Assembly: GCF_003400205.1 (NCBI RefSeq)
Contig: NZ_QUQV01000026.1
Span: 1 to 35,668, forward strand
Direction: 5' to 3'
DNA length: 35,668 nt
Source of the DNA: Bacillus sp. HNG
Lineage (GTDB): Bacteria; Bacillota; Bacilli; Bacillales; Bacillaceae_L
Of this stretch, positions 7,442 through 15,449 are shown piece after piece (position 1 is the stretch's first letter; each line of letters opens with the position of its first letter). The notes under the pieces are model-generated. The model was not told the origin of the DNA. It ran no database searches and worked only from the letters and a program-made list of their open reading frames with translations. A program made the translations under genes and the position numbers.

Positions 7442-8587
7442 CTATTTTAAAGATTTTTCAATTGCTTGTTCGAAGACGGAAATAATGTCCTCGTAATGCT
7501 CAATGCCAACAGAGATTCGCACAAGTTCATTTGTAATCCCCAATGCTTCCTGTGCTTCTGGCGGTAATGCACGGTGCGATGTTTTAAGAGGATGTGATAC
7601 AGTCGTCTCTACCCCCGCTAGAGTTGGAACAATTTTCACCCAACCGATGGATTTGAAAAACTGGCTTACATCAACAGTTTTCGCAAGCTCTATGGATACC
7701 ATTGCTCCAAAACCTGTAGCATCTTCCTCAAATGGATAATACACACGCGCAATATTCGGATTGTTACGTAAGGCATCCGCAAGCTTACGAGCATTTGAAG
7801 ATTGTACTTGCATGCGAACTGCTAATGTTTTTAAGCCACGAGTCGTTAACCACGCTTCAAATGGGCTCACATTTGCGCCTAGATTCGTAACTTTCGCACG
7901 CGCTTTTTCTACCAAATCTTCTCTTCCTACAACCACTCCAGCAGTTATATCACTGTGACCCCCAATATATTTAGTCGCGCTATGCACGACAAGCTCAACT
8001 CCAAGCTCATATGGGTTGCAGTGGAATGGTGTAGCGAATGTATTGTCTACCACTGTAATTAATTCGTTGCGTTTTGCATGTTCCACAACTGCTGGTAGGT
8101 TTTCTACACGTAAAAGTGGATTTGTAATTGATTCAGTGTATAGCATTTTAGTATTAGGCTTGATTGCCTTTTCGACTTGGTCAAGGTCTCCGAAAGAAAC
8201 AAAGGTTGTTTCAACACCAAACTGTTTTAGCTCTTCGTGTAAAAGATGGAAACTTCCACCATACACATCGTCTGCTGCAACAATATGGTCTCCACTCTTC
8301 ACAACTGAAAGGATGCCCGCTAAAATGGCAGATAATCCTGAAGATGTGGCGATACCAGTTGGTGCACCTTCAACAGCTGCTACCATTTGGCCAAGCTCAT
8401 CCGGATTTGGGTTTCCAGTACGAGAATATAAATAATTTCCTTCACCTTGAAAATACCCCTCTAAATCCTCGAGATTATCAAAGGTAAAAGCGGATGTTTG
8501 ATATATGGGAGTAACCTTACTGCGAATTGGTAGATTCCCTTTTTTTACACTATGTATTAGTTTAGTCTCAAATCGTTTTGCCAACAT
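7442..8587 (-). CDS. Trans-sulfuration PLP enzyme, cystathionine gamma-lyase-like
   Basis: The 381-residue product belongs to the Cys/Met metabolism PLP family. The YSRTGNP phosphate-contact motif is at 54-60 and the Schiff-base Lys in HSATKYIGGHSD is K206. The active-site loop DVYGGSF has the Tyr of cystathionine gamma-lyases and synthases and lacks the Cys typical of methionine gamma-lyases. Gamma-lyase, beta-lyase or gamma-synthase activity cannot be separated by eye. The ATG at 8587 sits correctly behind AGAGGG; an upstream in-frame GTG at 8593 is too close to that site. Monocistronic, with terminators on both sides and no S-box or T-box leader seen. Confidence 0.87.
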   Translation of the reverse strand: MLAKRFETKLIHSVKKGNLPIRSKVTPIYQTSAFTFDNLEDLEGYFQGEGNYLYSRTGNPNPDELGQMVAAVEGAPTGIATSSGLSAILAGILSVVKSGDHIVAADDVYGGSFHLLHEELKQFGVETTFVSFGDLDQVEKAIKPNTKMLYTESITNPLLRVENLPAVVEHAKRNELITVVDNTFATPFHCNPYELGVELVVHSATKYIGGHSDITAGVVVGREDLVEKARAKVTNLGANVSPFEAWLTTRGLKTLAVRMQVQSSNARKLADALRNNPNIARVYYPFEEDATGFGAMVSIELAKTVDVSQFFKSIGWVKIVPTLAGVETTVSHPLKTSHRALPPEAQEALGITNELVRISVGIEHYEDIISVFEQAIEKSLK

Positions 8588-8683
8588 TTCCACCCTCTTT
8601 TGTCTATATTGCTATTATTCTGAACCTTAATTTTAGAGATGTCAAATGTAATCTTTCAAATAAAAAAAGGATGCAATCAACAA

Positions 8684-8711
8684 AAGAGAAGCCACACCAG
8701 CAGCTTCTCTT
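8684..8711 (-). terminator. Terminator of the heme-copper operon
   Basis: AAGAGAAGC pairs with GCTTCTCTT around a 10-base loop, overlapping the stop codon of the membrane-protein gene. T-rich sequence follows on the minus strand. Confidence 0.75.
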
Positions 8712-9273
8712 AACTATTCTTATATATTGATTGGTCTGTAAAATTAGTATAAACCAGATAGATTAAAATACAAATTGCTGTTGTAATAAATCCCCAGCCC
8801 AGAGTGATTTGATCGATTACGAGGTAATTATTACATAATTGATTATTTATATTGATATATAATACACCCATACCTAAATACTTAACGGTAAAAAAGATGA
8901 ACACAATGTTTTTGGCACGATCAGTAAGCTTCTTCCAGCTATCACGTAACGGAACACCCGCTAAGAAAGATAGACTTAAAAATTTCCACACTTCCATGCT
9001 TGTAAAGTTTAATGTCTCGTCCATCGTTTTGGGTATTGTCCAATACACCATGATTACAATGAATAACAGAATTCCTGGTACTCCATCTTGATTCCATTTT
9101 TCAAAAAAACGTGGGAATTTTTGTTGAAATAGTTTTCCCATAAAAAATCCAGCAATGACGATGGATGGCATCTGCATATGCATATGGATAATCATGATAG
9201 ACTCCAAGAGATTAGCAACCGGGGGAAGAGCTAATACGATTAATAGTCCTAGTCCGATCAAAAATTGTTTCAT
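8710..9273 (-). CDS. Membrane protein with HMHMQMP motif, heme-copper operon
   Basis: A 187-residue protein has about five or six hydrophobic helices (roughly 4-22, 33-47, 67-83, 96-108, 122-140 and 155-175). I do not recognise its family. Residues 30-36 read HMHMQMP, a His/Met cluster at a membrane boundary that resembles copper-handling sites. The ATG follows the sco stop by 3 bases and its AAGGGGG site lies inside the sco 3' end, so the two are translationally linked. The context suggests a role in metal delivery, heme insertion or assembly for the adjacent oxidoreductase; that is inference from position and the motif. Confidence 0.75.
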   Translation of the reverse strand: MKQFLIGLGLLIVLALPPVANLLESIMIIHMHMQMPSIVIAGFFMGKLFQQKFPRFFEKWNQDGVPGILLFIVIMVYWTIPKTMDETLNFTSMEVWKFLSLSFLAGVPLRDSWKKLTDRAKNIVFIFFTVKYLGMGVLYININNQLCNNYLVIDQITLGWGFITTAICILIYLVYTNFTDQSIYKNS

Positions 9274-9276
9274 AGC

Positions 9277-9909
9277 TTATTCCCCCTTTTCTATTTCTAT
9301 GATGCTAATGACTTTGGCAGCCGCTTCATCGATTTCTCGATAATCCATGACATCAATCAATGAACCATTTCCATCCACTAAATAAAAGGCTGAGTTATGT
9401 GCAAAGTTTCCTCTTCCATCTGGAATGACAATGACACCAAATTCATCAAGAAGGGTTTGTAATTCAGTTTCGTTTGAAATCCTTGCCATTCTCCATGTTT
9501 CTCCGTCTGATCCAAAGTAAGTCCGATATTTACTCAACGTTGCAGGGTCATCTCTAGTTGGATCAAAGCTTATGCTTAAAAATACGATTTCGTTTCCAAG
9601 GAATTCTTGTGGAATTTGCTCATAAACCTGTGCCATATTCAATTCCAATTGTGGACAAACTGTCGTACAGGATGTGTATAAAAATGTGATAAATACAAAT
9701 TTATCTTGAAACTCTGAAATAGAATATGTTCGTCCCTCGCTATCTTCAAATGTTACATCTGGAAATGTAGGCTTCTCATCTATTAATTGATTGACTCTTG
9801 CTGTTTCTGCAGTAAATGCTTGAAATCCATCGGTTCCCGTATAGAATAGTACACATCCAAATAATAAAATTAAAATACAAGCGAATGTCTTCCGATTTTT
9901 TTTGATCAC
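9277..9909 (-). CDS. SCO1/SenC copper chaperone
   Basis: This membrane-anchored thioredoxin-fold protein delivers copper to the CuA centre of subunit II. With the GTG at 9909 it has 210 residues: an N-terminal membrane anchor (about 8-25), the CxxxC copper motif in YTSCTTVCPQ (C81, C85) and the third ligand His in NFAHNSAF (H171). The start is uncertain. A GTG at 9918 is in frame but only two bases from AGGAT; the GTG at 9909 has better spacing. It follows subunit I across a 15-bp hairpin without T-run (9945-9984), so it is probably in the same operon with separate mRNA processing or partial termination. Confidence 0.9.
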   Translation of the reverse strand: MIKKNRKTFACILILLFGCVLFYTGTDGFQAFTAETARVNQLIDEKPTFPDVTFEDSEGRTYSISEFQDKFVFITFLYTSCTTVCPQLELNMAQVYEQIPQEFLGNEIVFLSISFDPTRDDPATLSKYRTYFGSDGETWRMARISNETELQTLLDEFGVIVIPDGRGNFAHNSAFYLVDGNGSLIDVMDYREIDEAAAKVISIIEIEKGE

Positions 9910-9944
9910 GAAGATCACATCCTATTTCTTTTTTTCCTTTAATT

Positions 9945-9984
9945 ATAGAAAGAGATAGCCGCTGTTTTCGCTATCTCTTTCTAT
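9945..9984. other. Strong intercistronic hairpin between subunit I and sco
   Basis: The 15-bp arms are built around AGAAAGAGATAGC and GCTATCTCTTTCT. Neither strand has a following T-run, so it is more likely an mRNA-stability or processing element, or a leaky terminator, than a full stop signal. Confidence 0.6.
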
Positions 9985-10002
9985 TTGGGACTTACCTCAG
10001 GT

Positions 10003-11694
10003 TTACCAGGTCTTAAATGGTGGTGATCCTGGAGGTGCGTTTACAATCATATCGGTTAGTGGTAATACATACGCCATTGCGATGACGAGAATCATTAGCA
10101 CTACCCATAATCCCCAACGCTCTGTCCAAACTGGAGTTTTTGAAGCATTTTCTTCTACTTCGGCGATTGGGAATTCTGTTACACCTTTTGGTGCAAAGAA
10201 CATCATGTTAAATGCTGCATATACTTGAATGATTACTGCGACTAATAATAATGTTGCCCCGATACCAACAACCATCATAAATGGTTCCCAGCCTGCAGCT
10301 TGCGCACTACCAAAATAGTCTGAGAAAGATGTTCTACGTGGTGAACCGAGTAATCCAACTGTATGCATAGAGCCTGACATTAAAACCATACCAATTGTCC
10401 AAATGATGGTTTGAACAACACCAAGTTTATTCATTCCTTTAGTCATTACTCGACCTGAAATATGCGGGATTAACCAGTAACTAATTCCAAAGAAAGTCAT
10501 TACGACTGACATACCTAGTGTTAAGTGGAAGTGTCCAACGACCCACATTGTGTTGTGAACGACTTGGTCAAGTTGGTTTGTACTTTGAACAATACCACCT
10601 GCTCCTGCTGGGATAAAGGCAGCCATCGCGATAAATGGTGCTAGGAAACGAACATCTCCCCATGGTAGCTTTTTAAACCAACCGAGTGCACCTTTTCCGC
10701 CTTTTGCTCTTCCAGTACGTTCAAATACCGCAAACATTGCCCATGCTGTCATTAATGATGGGAAACCAATTGCTAAACTCATAAATACGTGAAGGAATTT
10801 AACTGCTGGCAGAATTCCTGGGTCAATGATTTGGTGGTGGAATCCACCGGTAATGTTCATAATAACTAATGCGATAACAACTACACGAGTGAGTGTGTCA
10901 CTCCAACGTTTTCCGCCAATAATTTTCGGTACGATTACATACCATGCTGATACTGCTGTTAAATACCAGATGTTAACTGCTGTATGTCCGAAAGCCCAGA
11001 ACAATGTCCGAGATACCATTACGTTAATTGTATCTACCCATCCAAGTGACCATGGTAGAATCAAGAATAATACTTCAACTGCGACAAATGCTGTTGCGCC
11101 AACTAATAGAATGAATACACCTGTTGCGAAGAATGAAAGGATTGGTAGATGTTGACCTTTATGGTTCTTTCTCCAATTTGCTACTTGTGTAAATGCTCCA
11201 GCTGCCAAGATCCAAATACCAACTACCACTAAGGCTAGCCCAATATAGAATACAGGGTGTGCTGCCATTGGTGGATAGAATGTATACATAACAGACGCTT
11301 CATTCATTAAGACTGGTATAACTACGAGTACGATACCAACGATCTTCGTCCAGAAACCAACCCACGCCATTTTTCTCACCTTAGGTAGTAATCCACCTAA
11401 TTCATGTGATAGACCAGCGTAGAAGTAACCGATTGTAAAGAATGCAGACATTACCACCACTAATAATAAACCGTGTGCTGTTAGTACTTGATAATAGTTA
11501 AGCCAGCTTGGTAATTCTAGAAGACCTGCACGGTTTAAACCTTGTACTAATCCTAAAAGTCCACCTAATAATAATGCGATAAATGCTACTGATAAATAGG
11601 ATTTTGAGATTTTTGCGTCATGTGGATTTACACCTAAAACCTTGTTTGCCTTTTCTTTAAAAGTCAAATCTCCGTTATTTAATATAGTTGCCAA
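10003..11694 (-). CDS. cbaA: Heme-copper oxidoreductase subunit I, ba3 (B) family; possible CuA-type NO reductase
   Basis: This 563-residue integral membrane protein is the catalytic subunit of a B-family heme-copper enzyme, very close in pattern to the ba3 oxidase. Low-spin heme ligands are H74 and H390, the high-spin heme ligand is H388 (GHFH), and the binuclear metal ligands are H237, H286 and H287 (GGFHHQ). The motif expected to read GHP-x-VY reads GHTAVN. The Tyr normally cross-linked to H237 is N241, and the next Tyr is Y244. Of the ba3 K-path residues, those equivalent to S309 and T312 (PSLMT) and Tyr248 remain, but those at Tyr244 and Thr315 are Val and Ala. The TTG at 11694 was chosen because AAAGGAGGGG precedes it. 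Electrons should come from the CuA subunit. It may reduce NO rather than oxygen. Confidence 0.92.
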   Translation of the reverse strand: MATILNNGDLTFKEKANKVLGVNPHDAKISKSYLSVAFIALLLGGLLGLVQGLNRAGLLELPSWLNYYQVLTAHGLLLVVVMSAFFTIGYFYAGLSHELGGLLPKVRKMAWVGFWTKIVGIVLVVIPVLMNEASVMYTFYPPMAAHPVFYIGLALVVVGIWILAAGAFTQVANWRKNHKGQHLPILSFFATGVFILLVGATAFVAVEVLFLILPWSLGWVDTINVMVSRTLFWAFGHTAVNIWYLTAVSAWYVIVPKIIGGKRWSDTLTRVVVIALVIMNITGGFHHQIIDPGILPAVKFLHVFMSLAIGFPSLMTAWAMFAVFERTGRAKGGKGALGWFKKLPWGDVRFLAPFIAMAAFIPAGAGGIVQSTNQLDQVVHNTMWVVGHFHLTLGMSVVMTFFGISYWLIPHISGRVMTKGMNKLGVVQTIIWTIGMVLMSGSMHTVGLLGSPRRTSFSDYFGSAQAAGWEPFMMVVGIGATLLLVAVIIQVYAAFNMMFFAPKGVTEFPIAEVEENASKTPVWTERWGLWVVLMILVIAMAYVLPLTDMIVNAPPGSPPFKTW

Positions 11695-11708
11695 TGGTCT
11701 CCCCTCCT

Positions 11709-12176
11709 TTATTTCACTGTAATTGTAGTAGCCATTAATTGGTGACCTGCACCACAATACTCGTTACATAGAACTAAATACTCACCAGGTTCATCAAACG
11801 TTTGAGTGATTTTCTGAATTTGTCCTGGCATTACCATTGCATTTAAGTTTGTACCTGCGACTTCGAATCCGTGTACAACATCTTTAGATGTCATCGTAAA
11901 GTGAACCTTTGAACCTGCTGGTACTTCAATGTTTCCTGGATTAAATGCGAATACTTCTAATGTCATCACTACTTCATATTCGTTTTCACCAATTTGATAT
12001 ACACCTGGTTTATCAAATGGTGCTGTTTCGTCAACTTTCTGAGGATCGATTGTTTCCATATGACTTGGTGGTCCCATTTCTAATGCAAAGGTTTGGTAGC
12101 CAGTGATAAGCATGAATGCCATGATCATACCGAAACTGATTGTAAGCCATATTTTTTCATCAAGATGCATTTTCAT
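11709..12176 (-). CDS. cbaB: Heme-copper oxidoreductase subunit II with CuA
   Basis: The 155-residue protein has one N-terminal membrane helix (about 9-30) and an external cupredoxin domain. The CuA site is complete: H102 in DVVHGF, then C137-N-E139-Y-C141-GAG-H145-QL-M148. It accepts electrons from a cytochrome c or quinol donor and passes them to subunit I. The short single-helix form is typical of ba3-type subunit II. AGGAGGGG overlaps the stop of the preceding small subunit, and the stop lies 14 bases before subunit I, so the three genes form one tightly packed operon. Confidence 0.93.
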   Translation of the reverse strand: MKMHLDEKIWLTISFGMIMAFMLITGYQTFALEMGPPSHMETIDPQKVDETAPFDKPGVYQIGENEYEVVMTLEVFAFNPGNIEVPAGSKVHFTMTSKDVVHGFEVAGTNLNAMVMPGQIQKITQTFDEPGEYLVLCNEYCGAGHQLMATTITVK

Positions 12177-12187
12177 TTTTACCCCTC

Positions 12188-12337
12188 CTAAAATCTAGAC
12201 ATGAATAGGCCGAATAGTACTATATACGTAAAAAGAATGACTGCTCCAACAACACCGACTGAAACCCAAGTTCCAACTAAACGTCCTTGGTATCCCCCGT
12301 CTGCCTTTTTGTTTTGGTTAACTTTTGAAGCTCCCAT
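12188..12337 (-). CDS. Small single-helix subunit (IIa-like)
   Basis: A 49-residue protein starts MGASKVNQNKKADGGYQGR and ends in a single transmembrane helix (about 22-46). Its size, its place before the CuA subunit and its polar head plus one helix match the small subunit IIa of ba3-type enzymes. The ATG at 12337 is set by GGAGG 9 bases upstream; the longer open frame to 12412 would run through the promoter and Fnr box and is rejected. It is the first gene of the heme-copper operon. Confidence 0.8.
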   Translation of the reverse strand: MGASKVNQNKKADGGYQGRLVGTWVSVGVVGAVILFTYIVLFGLFMSRF

Positions 12338-12370
12338 CCAACTCAACCTCCTTATGTTCTTCTTACTTAC

Positions 12371-12376
12371 ATCATA
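12371..12376 (-). promoter_or_regulatory. -10 element of the heme-copper operon promoter
   Basis: TATGAT on the minus strand predicts transcription starting near 12364, about 27 bases before the IIa ATG. No good -35 hexamer is present, as expected for an activator-dependent promoter. Confidence 0.6.
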
Positions 12377-12397
12377 ATTAGGAACCATTCTCAATGT

Positions 12398-12413
12398 TGT
12401 GAACTGAATCACA
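12398..12413 (-). promoter_or_regulatory. Fnr/CRP-type operator at -41.5
   Basis: TGTGA-TTCAGT-TCACA is a perfect match to the TGTGA-N6-TCACA consensus used by Fnr in Bacillus. Its centre (12405.5) is exactly 41.5 bases upstream of the start site predicted from the -10 element, the class II activator position. This implies induction under oxygen limitation. Confidence 0.8.
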
Positions 12414-12604
12414 CATAAAGTGTATTTTTTGATACACCCATTAAAAAAAGGACTAGAAAATTGGCTTTTTCCCGTCCTTTAAAACCTTCTACAAAAGCAC
12501 CAAAGCGGCTCCATTATTGGATTTCAGGTGCTTTTTCTATTGTTTATCTTTCGTTCAAAGTCAAAAATGACAAATTGGTGAACATACAGATTTTTACATA
12601 AAAA
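12414..12604. other. Gap with two hairpins and no gene
   Basis: No coding region is supported. AAAGGAC / GTCCTTT (around 12446-12481) and AAAGCACC / GGTGCTTT (12494-12534) form two imperfect hairpins; the second is followed by TTCTATTG on the plus strand. They may be remnants of terminators or a small plus-strand RNA. Nothing stronger can be said. Confidence 0.35.
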
Positions 12605-12633
12605 AGGCAGCTTCCATTCAATAGAAGCTGCCT
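12605..12633 (-). terminator. Terminator of the ECF41 operon
   Basis: AGGCAGCTTC pairs perfectly with GAAGCTGCCT around a 9-base loop, followed by TTTTT on the minus strand. It overlaps the last bases of the methyltransferase gene. Confidence 0.9.
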
Positions 12634-13237
12634 ATCCTAGTTGATAAACCATAAATCTCTCGTATGTGTTTTTTTCAAACAACTCTGGAATGATAATCTC
12701 TTTCTTTAGCTGAAATGGAGTATTATTCTCTAAAAAATAGGTGTAATCGGTAGATCCATAATAAAGAATAACCTCCATTTCACGCGGTTTCTTCTCATAG
12801 GAACGAAGAATATTTGCAATCGTATGCTTAAAAACCTGAATGGAAAATGGATTAAAAAAGTAAAATCGATTATCGAGTGGATGGATTTCATAATCCTGTG
12901 CGGCACAATGGTTTATTTCAATTTCCTCTTTGCGGATACCAGGTCTTTTTGAATAACGGTCTCGGTTTTGAACTGCCTCGTGGTATAAGCCTTTGTCAAT
13001 CTCAACTCCAACAACTGTTGCCGCAAAAATATGATGAATATAAAAAAGGAGCCGTCCCTTTCCGCAACCAAAATCAACTACCCGATCTGTCTTTTTCAAT
13101 TGATAGTGTTCAAACAAAGCAGCCAGCCCTTCATACGGTGTCGGCTCATAGCGATAATAATGCACAGATGAACTAAATCCCTTTTGTCCTCCACTTGTTT
13201 TCACATGTAAAAGTGCATCGAAATACTTATCTTCCAT
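12632..13237 (-). CDS. Class I SAM-dependent methyltransferase
   Basis: The 201-residue soluble protein has a Rossmann-fold SAM site. Motif I is VVDFGCGKGRLLFYI (about residues 53-67), followed by the acidic strand end VVGVEID, and later YFFNPF, where N-P-F replaces the D/N-PPY type motif. The substrate is unknown. AAGGAG lies 7 bases before the ATG. It starts 30 bases after the stop of the ECF41 sigma gene and ends in a strong terminator, so it is probably the third gene of the sigma-factor operon. Confidence 0.85.
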   Translation of the reverse strand: MEDKYFDALLHVKTSGGQKGFSSSVHYYRYEPTPYEGLAALFEHYQLKKTDRVVDFGCGKGRLLFYIHHIFAATVVGVEIDKGLYHEAVQNRDRYSKRPGIRKEEIEINHCAAQDYEIHPLDNRFYFFNPFSIQVFKHTIANILRSYEKKPREMEVILYYGSTDYTYFLENNTPFQLKKEIIIPELFEKNTYERFMVYQLG

Positions 13238-13267
13238 GGGTAGTCTCCTTACAATGATGTTCGCTAA

Positions 13268-14152
13268 TTAAAATTGATATCCACTTATTGCATATGTTAG
13301 CTTTTCAGGATTCCGAACTGAAAAGATTTGTGTAATTTGATTATTTTCTATTTCAAAGCATACCACATTTTCCGGTTTGTGGTTTCTATTGATCAATATG
13401 CCTGTCTGACCATTGACGTTGACTAAATTAATCTCCAATTGAGCATCCTGCCCAAACTTTCGAATGAGCCCTAAAATAAAGTGAGCGACTCGTTCTTTCG
13501 TTTTGATAGGTACTACTGCAGCCTTTACCTTACCTCCGCCATCTGAATAGACGACGGTGTCATTTGCGAGTATGTTAAGCAAGTTCTCCATATTTCCTGT
13601 TGTAGCAGCGAATAGAAAAGATTGAACCAACTGCTGCAATTTCTCCTGATTCACATGTAAATGATTTACGTCATCCTTATAAGCTAGTTTTTTCTTTGCC
13701 CGGCTTATGATTTTTCTACAGTTCGCTACCTCTTTTTCAATAATAGAAGCAATATCATCATATTCATATCCAAATGCCTCTCTCAAAACAAATACCGCTC
13801 GTTCAACCGGGCTGAGTTGTTCCATTAAAGATAGAAGCGCGTATGAAAGATTGTCTTGCAATAAAACTGCATGCATTGGATCCACATCATGGATGATAAG
13901 TGGTTCAGGAAGCCACGGTCCTATATATACCTCTCTTCGCTTTCGGGCTGATTTTAAATAATCAATAGATCGATTGGTCACCATTTTACAAAGATAGGCT
14001 TTTGTATTTTCGATTTTGTAATGATCAGACCTCTCAAAGTCTAGCAAAACATCGTGGATAATATCCTCAGACTCTGTTATCGTGCCTGTCATTCGGTAGG
14101 CAATCGAAAACAAGAGAGGCTTATGTTCCTGATAAAACTGTTCATCCAACAT
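13268..14152 (-). CDS. ECF41-group RNA polymerase sigma factor (SigJ-like)
   Basis: The 294-residue sigma factor has region 2 (about 8-70) and region 4 (about 108-155, SPVERAVFVLREAFGYEYDDIA) plus a C-terminal SnoaL-like extension. That extension and three signatures, WLPEPL (80-85), DGGGK (204-208) and NPEKL (281-285), define the ECF41 group, whose C-terminal domain controls activity in place of a separate anti-sigma factor. The ATG at 14152 was chosen over an in-frame TTG at 14185 because AAAGGTGG lies 8 bases upstream. It starts 16 bases after the FAD oxidoreductase stop. An ECF41-type promoter stands before that gene, indicating autoregulation. Confidence 0.92.
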   Translation of the reverse strand: MLDEQFYQEHKPLLFSIAYRMTGTITESEDIIHDVLLDFERSDHYKIENTKAYLCKMVTNRSIDYLKSARKRREVYIGPWLPEPLIIHDVDPMHAVLLQDNLSYALLSLMEQLSPVERAVFVLREAFGYEYDDIASIIEKEVANCRKIISRAKKKLAYKDDVNHLHVNQEKLQQLVQSFLFAATTGNMENLLNILANDTVVYSDGGGKVKAAVVPIKTKERVAHFILGLIRKFGQDAQLEINLVNVNGQTGILINRNHKPENVVCFEIENNQITQIFSVRNPEKLTYAISGYQF

Positions 14153-14168
14153 TTGAGCAAACCACCTT

Positions 14169-15416
14169 TTATCGTGTGTTTTCAAGGATTAATTGAGCAG
14201 CCTTCCTAGCACTTTGAAACGAAGCATCAACAAGCATTCCATCTCCTACCCAGTCTCCCGCAATATAAAACCCAGGTATCTGTTCAACTTTTGGTGACGG
14301 TCTTTTGCTTTGATTAGCTAAAATTAAACCATTTGAAACGGTCATTCTAGGAAGATATCTTTTATAGACAACATACTCTTTCCAGCCCGGCTGGATTTTT
14401 TCCACAAAATCCTCTAGTTCTCTTTCTGAATTCTCATTAGCGTTTGTATATTTCATAACATGAACAACATGGTAATCTTGATCACTTAATTTCGCTATTC
14501 TGGAGTGATTTGAAAAATAAAACGGGTTCTCTAAGCCCAAAACAAAGTCAATTTGGGGGGTTGGCAATCTTGATAAAACAAGGTCTAAACAGGCTACATA
14601 TACTGGATGGTATTCTTTTATTATTTCTGGAGTGCTTTCATGTTCTGAAAACATTTTAGCTTTTTCATGAGGACTTGAAGTTGATAGAACATGGTGGGCA
14701 GTAATCGTTTCGTCGTTTGTATGCACGGTGAAATGTGGAAAAGAGCCATCCACCTTTTTAACATGTTTGCTCGTTTGAAAATGGACTCCTACCTCGGTTG
14801 CCATTTTTTCCAAAGCATTTATCATACTTTGCCACCCGTAATGTAGGTAAATCGCATTTCCCAATTGGAGCTGTTTTAAGGCTGCGCCCGCACTTATAAG
14901 TTCTGGGTCATTCGAATACGTCGACAAACGGGATAGCATTAAAATGAGTTGCCTGGCCACTTCATTCTTCATGTTATGCTGCAACCACTGGTGTAATGGT
15001 ATGTTTATAATTCTATTAGTATCTATTTTCTTATATTTAATGAAAAAAGAAAACAGCTCTTTCTTAGCTTTCCAATTTAATAATGGGCTTGTTAAGAGAC
15101 TAATAGCTGTGGCTGGAAGTTCATAAATTTCGTCTTTATGAAGGATCTTTGCTTTCGTTGGAACGATGCCTCCATCTATTTCAATGCCTAGTTCATTTAG
15201 GATTTCTATTGATTTCCCTTTCGAATACAACGCATGTGGACCAAGGTTTAAATATGAATCCACTTTGTTCGTTGTTCGCCCTCTCCCACCAAGTGTTTTT
15301 GATTTTTCTAAGACTAGCACAGACTTTCCAGCCCGCGCCAAGTAGATGGAAGCAGTCAGCCCAGCGATCCCACCACCAATAATGACACAATCCCATGTTT
15401 TTTCTTCAATTTGCAT
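14169..15416 (-). CDS. FAD-dependent oxidoreductase (amine oxidase / phytoene desaturase type)
   Basis: The 415-residue flavoprotein has the dinucleotide fold CVIIGGGIAGLTASIYLARAG at the N-terminus and an E-rich second strand (VLVLEKSKTLGGRGRTT). The C-terminal FAD motif is FYIAGDWVGDGMLVDASFQSA. The pattern fits the flavin amine oxidase/phytoene desaturase superfamily. No substrate-specific residues are recognised and no carotenoid or heme genes adjoin it. The ATG at 15416 (MQIEEK) follows GGGAGTGG. The ATG at 15449 is rejected because it lies upstream of the transcription start implied by the promoter at 15450-15476. It is the first gene of the ECF41 operon. Confidence 0.85.
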   Translation of the reverse strand: MQIEEKTWDCVIIGGGIAGLTASIYLARAGKSVLVLEKSKTLGGRGRTTNKVDSYLNLGPHALYSKGKSIEILNELGIEIDGGIVPTKAKILHKDEIYELPATAISLLTSPLLNWKAKKELFSFFIKYKKIDTNRIINIPLHQWLQHNMKNEVARQLILMLSRLSTYSNDPELISAGAALKQLQLGNAIYLHYGWQSMINALEKMATEVGVHFQTSKHVKKVDGSFPHFTVHTNDETITAHHVLSTSSPHEKAKMFSEHESTPEIIKEYHPVYVACLDLVLSRLPTPQIDFVLGLENPFYFSNHSRIAKLSDQDYHVVHVMKYTNANENSERELEDFVEKIQPGWKEYVVYKRYLPRMTVSNGLILANQSKRPSPKVEQIPGFYIAGDWVGDGMLVDASFQSARKAAQLILENTR

Positions 15417-15449
15417 AATATCCACTCCCGCTGTTCGATTTATAATCAT

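Noticed and set aside
10003-11694. cNOR/qNOR-type NO reductase (NorB)
   Set aside because: The Glu-containing HLWVEG motif of NorB is absent; the protein is plainly of ba3/B-family type, so only a B-family-derived NO reductase is considered.
11695-11757. Longer N-terminus for subunit I
   Set aside because: It would overlap the CuA subunit gene; the TTG at 11694 has a near-perfect ribosome binding site.
12338-12412. Longer N-terminus for the small IIa-like subunit
   Set aside because: It would place coding sequence over the Fnr box and -10 element; the ATG at 12337 has a good GGAGG site.
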